From: Pseudonocardia sp. EC080619-01
Lineage (GTDB): Bacteria; Actinomycetota; Actinomycetes; Mycobacteriales; Pseudonocardiaceae
Length of the DNA stretch: 64,000 bases
Assembly: GCF_001420995.1 (NCBI RefSeq)
Contig: NZ_CP012184.1
Span: 4,386,501 to 4,450,500, forward strand
Reading direction: 5' to 3'
Part shown: piece by piece, positions 24,867 to 33,055 of the stretch
Layout of the letters: each line of letters starts with the position of its first letter
How positions within the stretch are numbered: position 1 is the stretch's first letter
Translations under genes and position numbers: made by a program
Notes under the pieces: model-generated
What the model saw: the letters and a program-made list of their open reading frames with translations, nothing else
What the model was told of the DNA's origin: nothing
Databases searched by the model: none

Positions 24867-25577
24867 TCACTCCCAGACGACGACGCTGCGCCGCACCGGC
24901 ACCGAGGCCGGGTCGGCCGAGAACAGCTCGGGTGAGCGCTCGCGGATCCGCTCGATGTCGTCGAACACGGCCCGCAGGTGGCCGCGCATCGCGGCGTGGG
25001 CGGATCCGGTGTCACCGGACAGCACGGCGTCGAGGATCCGCACGTGCTGCGCGGCGTACTCGGTCGGCGGGCTCTCCGACAGCCCGAGCCGGCGGGCCCG
25101 GTCCAGGTGCCCCTTCGCGGAGACCACCGTCGTCCAGGCGCTGCCGTGCCCGCTGAGCCGGAGCAGGCCCTGGTGGAACGCCTCGTCCAGCTCGAAGAAC
25201 GCGTCCTGGTCCAGTCCCGGCCGCTGCTGGGCGGCCAGGTTCTCCCGCAGCTCGGCGACGACCGCGGGATCCGGCTCGCCGGGCAGGTCCTGCAGCGCGG
25301 CCAGCTCGATCGCCTCACGGACGAACTGCGCGTCGGCGACGCGCGCCGGGTCGACCCGGGACACGAACGACCCGATCTTCGGGAAGACCTGCACCAGGCC
25401 CTCCTCGACGAGCAGGACGAGGCTCTCGCGGATCGGGGTGCGGCTCACGCCGAGCCGGGCGGCGAGCTCGTTCTCGGACAGCGCGGCGCCGGGCGCGAGC
25501 CCGAGGGTCAGCACCTCACGGCGCAGGGTCTCGTAGACCTCCCGGCGGCTCGTCCGCCGCGTCCCGTTCGGTGGCAC
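24867..25577 (-). CDS. GntR/FadR-type transcriptional regulator of the aldonate operon
   Basis: The 236-residue product has an N-terminal GntR winged helix (EVYETLRREVLTLGLAPGAALSENELAARLGVSRTPIRESLVLLVEEGLVQVFPKIGSFVS) and a C-terminal FCD domain (about 85-225) with metal/ligand residues in DEAFHQGLLRLSGH, HVRILDAVLSGD and MRGHLRAVFDDI. It is divergent from manD, with a CTTGTATGCAAG palindrome in the gap, so it probably represses the sugar-acid operon until an aldonate or ketoaldonate binds. Confidence 0.9.
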   Translation of the reverse strand: MPPNGTRRTSRREVYETLRREVLTLGLAPGAALSENELAARLGVSRTPIRESLVLLVEEGLVQVFPKIGSFVSRVDPARVADAQFVREAIELAALQDLPGEPDPAVVAELRENLAAQQRPGLDQDAFFELDEAFHQGLLRLSGHGSAWTTVVSAKGHLDRARRLGLSESPPTEYAAQHVRILDAVLSGDTGSAHAAMRGHLRAVFDDIERIRERSPELFSADPASVPVRRSVVVWE

Positions 25578-25637
25578 GGCCCCACGATATCCGCAGCGAC
25601 ACCGTCACCGGCACTTGCGCCATCATCCCGACGGATG

Positions 25638-25649
25638 CTTGTATGCAAG
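25638..25649. promoter_or_regulatory. GntR/FadR-type operator
   Basis: CTTGTATGCAAG (arms CTTG/CAAG) lies 62 bases upstream of manD and 60 bases upstream of the gntR start, the form expected for an FCD-type GntR regulator. Confidence 0.55.
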
Positions 25650-25711
25650 TACTTCGCGACAGCAGGGGCGGAGGACGGCGACGGCACGGATCTCGGAACG
25701 GGAGTTCAGCG

Positions 25712-26920
25712 ATGAGCACGATCGAGCGGGCCGAGGTGTTCGTCGCCTCGCCCGGGCGCACCTTCGTCACCCTGCGCATCACCACGTCCGACGGGGTCGT
25801 CGGGCTCGGCGACGCCACGCTCAACGGCCGCGAGCTCGCCGTCGCGAGCTACCTGCGCGACCACCTGGTGCCGCTGCTGATCGGCCGCGACCCGGCGCGC
25901 ATCGAGGACACCTGGCAGTACCTGTACAAGGGCGCCTACTGGCGGCGCGGCCCGGTCACGATGACCGCGATCTCGGCCGTCGACACCGCGCTGTGGGACA
26001 TCAAGGGCCGGGTCGCCGGCCTGCCCGTCTACGAGCTGCTCGGCGGCCGCTCCCGGGACGGCGTGCTGGTCTACTCGCATGCCAGCGGACGGGACGTCCC
26101 GGAGCTGCTCGACGACGTCGAGCGGTTCCTGGAGCAGGGCTTCAGGGCCGTCCGCGCCCAGGCGGCCGTGCCCGGCGTCGGGGGCACCTACGGCGTCCGC
26201 AAGGGCGCGCTCTACGAGCCCGCCGACACCGAGCTGCCCGACGAGCAGCCCTGGGACACCGAGGCCTACCTGGCCTTCGCCCCCGGGTACCTGGAGGCGG
26301 TGCGGGAGCGCTTCGGGTTCGGCTTCCACCTGCTGCACGACGTCCACCACCGGCTGTCCCCGATCGAGGCGGCCCGGTTCGGGAAGGACGTCGAGCCCGC
26401 GCGCCTGTTCTGGATGGAGGACCCGACCCCGGCCGAGGACCAGGAGGCGTTCCGCCTGATCCGGCAGCACACGACGACGCCGATCGCGACCGGCGAGATC
26501 CTCAGCTCGATCTGGGACGTCCAGCAGCTCATCACCGGGCAGCTGATCGACTACGTGCGCACCACCGTCGTGCACGCCGGGGGCATCACCCACCTGCGGC
26601 GGATCTTCGACCTGGCCGCGCTGTACCAGGTGCGCACCGGCTCGCACGGCGCCACCGACCTCTCCCCGGTCAGCATGGCCGCGGCCGTCCACCTCGATCT
26701 CGCGGTGCCGAACTTCGGCATCCAGGAGTACATGGGCCACCCGCCGGAGGCCGCGGAGGTGTTCCACGGCGGGCCGACGCTCGCCGACGGCATGCTGCAC
26801 CCGTCCGACGAGCCGGGGCTGGGCGTGACCTACGACGAGACGGCGGCCGAGCGGTTCCCGTACCGGCAGCGGTACCTGCCGGTCGCGCGCCGGCTCGACG
26901 GCTCGGTGCACGACTGGTGA
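25712..26920 (+). CDS. manD: D-mannonate dehydratase, enolase superfamily
   Basis: This 402-residue enzyme dehydrates D-mannonate to 2-keto-3-deoxygluconate (KDG). ManD signatures include YWRRGPVTMTAISAVDTALWDIKGRVAGLPVYELLGGRSR, the catalytic YSHASGRD region, HLLHDVHHRLSPIEAARFGKD (metal ligand Asp and His), WMEDPTPAEDQEAFR, TPIATGEI and HAGGITHLRRIFDLAALYQVRTGSHGATDLSPV. The family also contains low-activity gluconate dehydratases, but operon context supports mannonate. The ATG at 25712 starts the conserved STIERAEVFV; its stop overlaps uxuB (GTGA). Confidence 0.93.
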   Translation: MSTIERAEVFVASPGRTFVTLRITTSDGVVGLGDATLNGRELAVASYLRDHLVPLLIGRDPARIEDTWQYLYKGAYWRRGPVTMTAISAVDTALWDIKGRVAGLPVYELLGGRSRDGVLVYSHASGRDVPELLDDVERFLEQGFRAVRAQAAVPGVGGTYGVRKGALYEPADTELPDEQPWDTEAYLAFAPGYLEAVRERFGFGFHLLHDVHHRLSPIEAARFGKDVEPARLFWMEDPTPAEDQEAFRLIRQHTTTPIATGEILSSIWDVQQLITGQLIDYVRTTVVHAGGITHLRRIFDLAALYQVRTGSHGATDLSPVSMAAAVHLDLAVPNFGIQEYMGHPPEAAEVFHGGPTLADGMLHPSDEPGLGVTYDETAAERFPYRQRYLPVARRLDGSVHDW

Positions 26921-28299
26921 GCGCGCCCACGACCCGTCCCGCGCTGGGGCGCGCGACGCTCGCCCGCGTCCCCGCCGACGCCCGCCCGGCCGTCGATCCC
27001 GGTGACCTGCGGCCGCGCGTGCTGCACCTGGGGCTCGGCGCGTTCCACCGGGCCCACCAGGCGCCGTGCACCGAGCGCGCCGCCGCGGCCACCGGCGAGC
27101 CGTGGGGCGTCGCCGGAGTCGCGCCGCGCTCGGCGGACGTCGTCGACGGGCTGCGGGCGCAGGACCACCTCTACTCGCTGACCGAGCACGGCCCGGCCGG
27201 TCCGCGCACCGCGGTCGTCGGGGCGGTGGTGGAGGCGCTGCGGCTGGGCCCGGACGCCGGACGGGTGTCCGGCCTGCTCGCCGACCCGGACGTCACCGTC
27301 GTGACCCTGACGCTGACCGAGAAGGGCTACCGCCGGGGCCCCGGCGGCGGGCCGGACACCACCGACCCGGACGTCGCCGCCGACCTCGCCGGCACCGGGC
27401 CCCTGCGGACCCCGATCGGGGCGCTCGCCGCCGGACTCGCCCGCCGGATGCGGGACGGCGGCGCGCCGATCAGCGTCGTGTCCTGCGACAACACGGCGGA
27501 CAACGGCGCGGTGACCGCCGCCGTCGTCCGGGGCTTCGTCGCCGCGTCGGCGTGGCCGGACCGGGACCGGGTGCTGGCGGCGATGGACACCGCGGTCACG
27601 TTCCCCGCGACCGTCGTCGACCGGATCGTGCCCGCCACCACCGACGCCGACCGCGCCGCCGCGGCGGCGGCCCTCGGCACCGTGGACGCCGTCCCGGTGA
27701 CCGGCGAGAGCTACCTGCAGTGGGTGGTCGAGGACCGCTTCGCCGGGCCGCGGCCGCGCTGGGAGCTCGCCGGTGCCGAGCTGGTCGGCGACGTCGCGCC
27801 GTTCCAGCTGACCAAGCTGCGGCTGCTCAACGGCGCGCACTCGGCGCTCGCCTACCTCGGCCTCGCCGCCGGGGTGGAGACGGTCGCCGACACGATGGCC
27901 ACGCACTGGGGCGCGCCGCTGGTCCGCGCTCTCGCCACCGAGGTCGCGCCGACCCTGCCCGCCGGCGGGCCGGACCCGGCCGCCTACGCCGACGCCCTCG
28001 TGGCACGCTTCGGGAACCCGGGGATCCGGCACCGCCTGCGCCAGATCGGCTCCGACGGCTCGCAGAAGATCGCCGAGCGCTGGTTCCCGGTGCTGCGGGC
28101 CGGGGGCGGCGGCCCCGTGCTGCGGCTCGCACTCGCCGGCTGGGTGCACGCCACCCGGCCCGGCACCACCGACCCGGCCGCGACCGTCCGCATGCTCCTG
28201 GACACCGCAGGGGCCCCCGATCTCGCCGCGGACGACGACCTGGTCACCGGCGTCGCCGCGCACCTGCCCGCACTCGGCGCCGGACGCGTCGAGCTCTGA
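26917..28299 (+). CDS. uxuB: mannitol dehydrogenase-family D-fructuronate reductase
   Basis: The 460-residue product has an N-terminal Rossmann domain (VLHLGLGAFHRAHQAPCTERA), the conserved ISVVSCDNTADNGAV and a C-terminal domain with FQLTKLRLLNGAHSALAYLG, where Lys and Asn-His are the catalytic residues of polyol/uronate dehydrogenases. By context it interconverts D-fructuronate and D-mannonate (UxuB) with NADH; other members act on mannitol or tagaturonate, so the substrate is inferred. The GTG at 26917 overlaps manD, so the two steps are co-translated. Confidence 0.88.
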   Translation: MSAPTTRPALGRATLARVPADARPAVDPGDLRPRVLHLGLGAFHRAHQAPCTERAAAATGEPWGVAGVAPRSADVVDGLRAQDHLYSLTEHGPAGPRTAVVGAVVEALRLGPDAGRVSGLLADPDVTVVTLTLTEKGYRRGPGGGPDTTDPDVAADLAGTGPLRTPIGALAAGLARRMRDGGAPISVVSCDNTADNGAVTAAVVRGFVAASAWPDRDRVLAAMDTAVTFPATVVDRIVPATTDADRAAAAAALGTVDAVPVTGESYLQWVVEDRFAGPRPRWELAGAELVGDVAPFQLTKLRLLNGAHSALAYLGLAAGVETVADTMATHWGAPLVRALATEVAPTLPAGGPDPAAYADALVARFGNPGIRHRLRQIGSDGSQKIAERWFPVLRAGGGGPVLRLALAGWVHATRPGTTDPAATVRMLLDTAGAPDLAADDDLVTGVAAHLPALGAGRVEL

Positions 28300-28333
28300 T
28301 CCACCACCCGGTCACGGAGCAACGGAGTTCTTG

Positions 28334-29722
28334 ATGACGGACCACACCACGACGACCGGCTCCCCGGGACCGGCCACCCGCTCCACGCGGGATCTCGGCA
28401 AGGCCGCCGCGTCCGGCTGGCTCGGTACGGCGATGGAGTTCATGGACTTCCAGCTGTACTCGCTGGCGGCCGCGATCGTCTTCAACCAGGTCTTCTTCCC
28501 CGACGTGCACCCCGCCGTCGGCCTCATCGCCGCCATGGCGACCTACGGCGTCGGCTACGTCGCCCGGCTCGCCGGCGCCGTCTACTTCGGACGGATGGGC
28601 GACCGGCTGGGCCGCAAGAAGGTCCTCTACCTCACGATCCTGCTGATGGGCGTCTCGACCACGCTCATCGGTGCGCTCCCGACCTACGCCCAGATCGGCA
28701 TCCTGGCGCCCGTCCTGCTCGTCGTGCTCCGCCTGGCGCAGGGCTTCGGCGCCGGTGCGGAGATCGCCGGCGCCACCGTGATGCTGGTGGAGTACGCGCC
28801 GAACCGGCGCCGGGGCCTGATCGGGTCGCTCGTCTCGCTGGGCACCAACTCGGGCACGCTCGCCGCGTCGGGCATCTGGGCGATCCTGCTCGTCGTCCTC
28901 ACCGAGGAGCAGCTCGTCTCCTGGGGCTGGCGGCTGCCGTTCCTGCTGAGCTTCGTGCTGCTGATCCTGGCGGTGTGGCTGCGGCGCAACGTGAAGGAGA
29001 GCCCGGTCTTCGAGGAGCGGGCCGACGTCGTCGACGGCGTCGCGCTCAGCCGCGACGAGCTGACCGACGCCGCCGCGCAGCAGCCCGGGACGAGCGTCCT
29101 GGAGGCCGGGCTGAAGCAGCGCAAGGGACGGGCGTTCCTGCTCGCGCTCGGGCTGCGCTTCGGCCAGGCCGGCAACTCCGGCCTCGTCCAGACCTTCCTG
29201 GTCGGCTTCATCGCGACCAACCTGATGATGGACCGCTCGGTCCCCACCGACGCGATCGTGATCGGCTCCCTCGTCGGGTTCGTCACCGTGCCGCTGATCG
29301 GGCTGCTCAGCGACCGGATCGGCCGCCGCCCCGTCTACATCGGACTGACCGTGGCGACCGCGGTGCTCGCGTTCCCGCTGATGCTGATGATCGTCAGCGG
29401 GAACACCGTGCTGCTGACGCTGGCGATGGTGATCGCGCTCAACCTCGGCGTGCTGGGCATCTTCTCCGCGGAGAGCGTGACCATGGCCGAGCTCTTCGGG
29501 TCGCGCACCCGCTTCACCCAGCTCGCGCTGGCCAAGGAGGTCGGCGGCGTCCTCGCCACCGCGATCGGCCCCGTCCTCGCCGCCACCTTCACCGCGGTCA
29601 CCGGCAGCTGGTGGCCGATCGCGGTGATGCTCGTCGTCTACTCGTCGATCACCCTGGTCGCCGCGCTCCTCGCGCCGGAGACCCGGGGCCGCGACCTGGT
29701 CCGCCTGGAGGACGCCGCATGA
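28334..29722 (+). CDS. MFS sugar-acid/metabolite:proton symporter
   Basis: A 462-residue permease with twelve predicted helices of the metabolite:H+ symporter type (ProP/ShiA/KgtP-like). The cytoplasmic signature GRMGDRLGRKKVLYLTILLMG after helix 3 and RIGRRPVYIGL in the second half mark the two loops. The N terminus (WLGTAMEFMDFQLYSLAAAIVF) fits the family. Position between uxuB and the alcohol dehydrogenase suggests uptake of an aldonate or uronate. GGAG precedes the ATG at 28334 by six bases. The stop overlaps the next gene (ATGA). Confidence 0.88.
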   Translation: MTDHTTTTGSPGPATRSTRDLGKAAASGWLGTAMEFMDFQLYSLAAAIVFNQVFFPDVHPAVGLIAAMATYGVGYVARLAGAVYFGRMGDRLGRKKVLYLTILLMGVSTTLIGALPTYAQIGILAPVLLVVLRLAQGFGAGAEIAGATVMLVEYAPNRRRGLIGSLVSLGTNSGTLAASGIWAILLVVLTEEQLVSWGWRLPFLLSFVLLILAVWLRRNVKESPVFEERADVVDGVALSRDELTDAAAQQPGTSVLEAGLKQRKGRAFLLALGLRFGQAGNSGLVQTFLVGFIATNLMMDRSVPTDAIVIGSLVGFVTVPLIGLLSDRIGRRPVYIGLTVATAVLAFPLMLMIVSGNTVLLTLAMVIALNLGVLGIFSAESVTMAELFGSRTRFTQLALAKEVGGVLATAIGPVLAATFTAVTGSWWPIAVMLVVYSSITLVAALLAPETRGRDLVRLEDAA

Positions 29723-30735
29723 GGTCCGTCGTCGTACACGCACCCGGCGACCTGCGGGTCGACGAGCGCCCCGATCCGGCACCCGGGCCGGGGGAGGTCC
29801 TGGTCGCCATGGAGTGGGGCGGCATCTGCGGCTCCGACATCTCCTACTGGCGCCACGGCGGCTCGGGCACCGCGACACTCCGCCACCCGCTGGTGCTCGG
29901 GCACGAGGTGGCCGGCCGGGTCGCCGCACTCGGCCCGGACGTGACCGGGCCCGAACCGGGCACGCCGGTCACCGTCCACCCGGCGACCCTCGTCGGGGAC
30001 CGGGAGCTGCCCTGCCGGATCGCCGGGCGGACGAACCTCCACCCGCGGGTGCGCTACCTCGGTTCGGCCGCCTTCGACCCGCACACCGACGGCGGGTTCA
30101 GCGGCCTGCGCACGGTCCCCGCCGACCAGGTCCGGGTCCTGCCCGGCGGTGTCGGCACCGAGCACGGCGCGCTCGCCGAGCCGCTGGCCGTCGCGCTGCA
30201 CGCGGCCGGGCGGGCCGGGGACCTCACCGGGCGGACCGTCCTCGTCAACGGGGCGGGCCCGATCGGCTGCCTCGCGGTGGCCGCGGCCCGGTACCGCGGC
30301 GCGGCCACCGTGGTCGCGTCCGACGTCGACCCCGCCTCGCTGGCGGTCGCCCGCGCGATGGGGGCCGACGCCGTCGTCGATGTCTCCGCACAGCCACTGC
30401 CCGACGACGTCCACGTCGTGATCGAGGCGTCCGGCGCGCCGTCCGCACTCGGCCCGGTCCTGCGCGCCTGCGCCCGTGGCGGGACCGTCGTGCAGGTCGG
30501 GAACCTGCCGGGCGCCCCCGCCCCGGCCGCGCTGGGCGACCTGGTGACCCGCGAGATCACCTGGGTCGGCTCGTTCCGGTTCGTCGAGATCGCCGACGCG
30601 CTGACCGCACTGGCCGACGGCGTCGACGTGTCCCCGGTCGTCAGCCACCGGTTCGACCTCGCCGACGCCGGGGAGGCGATCGCCGTCGCCGCCGCCCCGG
30701 GCAGCAGCAAGGTCATGCTGAGGCTCGACCGGTGA
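29719..30735 (+). CDS. MDR alcohol dehydrogenase, L-idonate/L-gulonate 5-dehydrogenase-like
   Basis: This 338-residue protein has the catalytic-zinc residues Cys37 (GGICGSDISYWRHGG), His62 and Glu63 (LGHEVAGRV), and the Rossmann motif VLVNGAGPIGCLAVAAARYRGA. The stretch RYLGSAAFDPHTDGGFSGLRTVPADQV matches L-idonate 5-dehydrogenase (IdnD). The usual structural-zinc loop C-x2-C-x2-C-x7-C is absent: only one Cys (DRELPCRIAGRTN) remains. In related operons this enzyme oxidises L-gulonate to D-fructuronate; idonate to 5-ketogluconate is the alternative. Overlaps the flanking genes by ATGA and GTGA. Confidence 0.82.
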   Translation: MRSVVVHAPGDLRVDERPDPAPGPGEVLVAMEWGGICGSDISYWRHGGSGTATLRHPLVLGHEVAGRVAALGPDVTGPEPGTPVTVHPATLVGDRELPCRIAGRTNLHPRVRYLGSAAFDPHTDGGFSGLRTVPADQVRVLPGGVGTEHGALAEPLAVALHAAGRAGDLTGRTVLVNGAGPIGCLAVAAARYRGAATVVASDVDPASLAVARAMGADAVVDVSAQPLPDDVHVVIEASGAPSALGPVLRACARGGTVVQVGNLPGAPAPAALGDLVTREITWVGSFRFVEIADALTALADGVDVSPVVSHRFDLADAGEAIAVAAAPGSSKVMLRLDR

Positions 30736-31694
30736 GCGGGGTCGTGACCCTCGGCGAGACGATGGCGCTGCTGACGCCGGGGGACCGGCTGGTGGCGGGC
30801 TCGGCGCTCGGCGTCGGCATCGGCGGGGCGGAGTCGAACGTCGCGATCGGGCTGGCCCGCCTCGGCCACGACGTCACCTGGATCAGCCGGGTCGGCGACG
30901 ACGACCTCGGCACGGCCGTCGTCCGCGAGATCCGCGCCGAGGGTGTGCGGGTGCTCGCCGAGCGCGACCCGGACGCCCCGACCGGGATCATGCTCAAGGA
31001 GATGCGCGACGGCAGGCCCCGCCGGGTCCGCTACTACCGGTCGGCGAGCGCCGCCGCCCGCTGGACCCCGGAGGACCTGGACCCGGTCGCGGCGGAGATC
31101 GAGGCGGCGCGGGTGCTGCACCTGACCGGCATCACACCGGCGCTCGGCTCCGGCCCGCTGGCCGTCGTGCGGCGCGCGGTCGCCGTCGCCCGCGCGGCCG
31201 GCACCGAGGTGGTGCTCGACGTCAACCACCGCCGCGCCCTGTGGACCGACGAGCGGGCCCGGACGGTGCTGACCGGCCTGCTCTCCGGGGTCGACGTCGT
31301 CCTCGCCGGGACCGACGAGGCGGCCCTGCTGCTCGACCGCCCGGCCGGGGACGACGACCCGGACCGCGGCGCGGAGCTCGCCGTCGCGCTCACCGGGCTC
31401 GGCCCGGCGACCGCGGTGGTCAAGCTCGGCGAGCTGGGCGCCGTCGCGGCGGGGCCGGACGGGCCGGTGCACGTCCCGACCGGACCGGTGGACGTCGTCG
31501 ACGCCGTCGGTGCCGGGGACGCGTTCGTCGCCGGGTTCCTCGCCGAGCGGCTCGCCGGGGCCCCGCTGCGGGAGCAGCTCGCCCTCGGCAACGCCTGCGG
31601 GGGCGCGGTGTGCCGGGTGCGCGGCGACTGGGAGGGGCTGCCCACCCGCGCCGACCTGGCCCGTCCGGAACGGAGCGGGGCGGTGGTCCGCTGA
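30732..31694 (+). CDS. kdgK: 2-keto-3-deoxygluconate kinase, PfkB family
   Basis: A 320-residue ribokinase-fold enzyme that would phosphorylate KDG to KDPG for the Entner-Doudoroff aldolase. It shows GIGGAESNVAIGLARLG, a mid-protein RYYRSASAAARWTPEDLD stretch typical of KdgK substrate binding, LDVNHRRALW, and the C-terminal PfkB motif VDAVGAGDAFVAGFLA with the catalytic Asp. It is the last gene of the manD operon. No KDPG aldolase is visible. Confidence 0.9.
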   Translation: MSGVVTLGETMALLTPGDRLVAGSALGVGIGGAESNVAIGLARLGHDVTWISRVGDDDLGTAVVREIRAEGVRVLAERDPDAPTGIMLKEMRDGRPRRVRYYRSASAAARWTPEDLDPVAAEIEAARVLHLTGITPALGSGPLAVVRRAVAVARAAGTEVVLDVNHRRALWTDERARTVLTGLLSGVDVVLAGTDEAALLLDRPAGDDDPDRGAELAVALTGLGPATAVVKLGELGAVAAGPDGPVHVPTGPVDVVDAVGAGDAFVAGFLAERLAGAPLREQLALGNACGGAVCRVRGDWEGLPTRADLARPERSGAVVR

Positions 31695-31712
31695 CCGGAC
31701 GCGCCGGCGGCG

Positions 31713-32681
31713 CTACTCCCGCGGGCTGAGCCGCGCGTTCGGCAGCTCCGGTGCGGGGAGCGTCGACTCCCAGGTCGCCGGGAACCCGCCGAACCGGCCG
31801 CCGGGCGTCCCGCCTGCGGCGCGCTCGGCCTGCCACTGCTCGCGGTAGCCGGCGATCTCGTCGTGCGACGAGCCGACGAAGTTCCACCACATGACGATCC
31901 GCTCGCCCAGCGGCTCCCCGCCGAGCAGCAGCACCCGGGCGCCGTCGGCACCGGCGCGCAGGTCCAGCGCCGACCGGCCGGGCGGGAGGTACACCAGCTC
32001 GCCGGGTGCCGCCGCCGTCCCGCAGACCTCGACGTCGCCGGTGTCGACGAGCACGCCGTGCTCGAAGACCGGGTCGACGTCCGGGGCGAGCACCGCGCCC
32101 GCGGGCAGCACGACCTCGGCGCCGAGCAGCGGCGAGAACGTCGCGACCGGGGACGTCGACCCGCCCAGCGAACCGAGGAAGACCCGCACCGTGGCACCGT
32201 CGAGCACGGTCGCCGGTGGCACGTGGTGCTCGAACGCCGGCTCCGTCTGCCGGTGCGCCTCCGGCAGCGCCACCCACAGCTGGGCCCCGTGCAGGACACC
32301 CGTGCGGGGCGTGGAGAACTCCGAGTGCGCGATGCCGCGCCCGGCCGTCATCAGGTTCAGCTCCCCGGGCCGGACGAGCGCGTGCGCGCCGGTCGTGTCC
32401 CGGTGCTCGATCTCGCCGGAGAACAGCCACGACACCGTCTGCAGCCCGGTGTGCGGGTGCCCGGGGACGGCCATCCCGCCTGCGTCGGACACGCGGTCCG
32501 GGCCGTAGTGGTCGAGGAAGCACCAGGCGCCGATCAGCGACCGCGCGCGGCGCGGCAGGGTGCGGCGCACCGTGATCGCCCGCGGACCGCCCAGCGGCAC
32601 CGTGCGCGGCTCCACCAGCTCGACGGCCGCGGCGTCACCACCGCAGACGAGCGCCTCGGGCGCGGTCTCGACGTTGCTCAC
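31713..32681 (-). CDS. pirin family protein
   Basis: The 322-residue bicupin has the N-terminal pirin signature GMAVPGHPHTGLQTVSWLFSGEIEHRDTTG, with metal-binding His residues, LMTAGRGIAHSEFS and a C-terminal pirin domain (about 215-290, PLGERIVMWWNFVGSSHDEI). Some pirins oxidise quercetin; others modulate enzymes, and nothing here decides. The GTG at 32681 overlaps the stop of the GNAT gene upstream, so they form a small operon. Confidence 0.9.
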   Translation of the reverse strand: MSNVETAPEALVCGGDAAAVELVEPRTVPLGGPRAITVRRTLPRRARSLIGAWCFLDHYGPDRVSDAGGMAVPGHPHTGLQTVSWLFSGEIEHRDTTGAHALVRPGELNLMTAGRGIAHSEFSTPRTGVLHGAQLWVALPEAHRQTEPAFEHHVPPATVLDGATVRVFLGSLGGSTSPVATFSPLLGAEVVLPAGAVLAPDVDPVFEHGVLVDTGDVEVCGTAAAPGELVYLPPGRSALDLRAGADGARVLLLGGEPLGERIVMWWNFVGSSHDEIAGYREQWQAERAAGGTPGGRFGGFPATWESTLPAPELPNARLSPRE

Positions 32682-33040
32682 GGGCGGGCCTCCCCGGTGT
32701 CGCGGACGAGTGCCTGCTCGACCGTGGCGATCGCGTCCGGGGTCACCGGGTCGAGGACGTCGGCGAACCCGTCGTGCGTCCCGACCCAGCGCCGGACGTA
32801 CGGGCACAGGGGCACGATCCTCCTCCCCGCCGCGCGGGTGTCGGAGAGCGCGTCGCGCACGAGCGTCCCGGCGAGGCCACGGCCGCCGTACGCGTCGTCG
32901 ATCTCGGTGTGGTGGAAGATCCGCCGCTCGTCGCCGTCGTCGACGTACGCGGCGAGGCCCACCCGGGTCCCGCCCAGCGCGATCTCGTAGCGGCTGCGCC
33001 CCGGCTCGTGGGTGACGACCGGGTCCTCGGTGTCCGACAT
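32678..33040 (-). CDS. GNAT-fold N-acetyltransferase, YjdJ type
   Basis: This is a 120-residue minimal GNAT protein: YEIALGGTRVGLAAYVDD, IFHHTEIDDAYGGRGLAGTLVRDALSDTRAAGRRIVPLCPYVRRWVG. The acetyl-CoA loop GGRGLAG and the IVPLCPYV strand are the hallmarks of the small YjdJ group, close to eukaryotic NATD1. Substrate unknown. Coupled to the downstream pirin gene by GTGA. Confidence 0.87.
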   Translation of the reverse strand: MSDTEDPVVTHEPGRSRYEIALGGTRVGLAAYVDDGDERRIFHHTEIDDAYGGRGLAGTLVRDALSDTRAAGRRIVPLCPYVRRWVGTHDGFADVLDPVTPDAIATVEQALVRDTGEARP

Positions 33041-33055
33041 GACCGGATCAACCGC

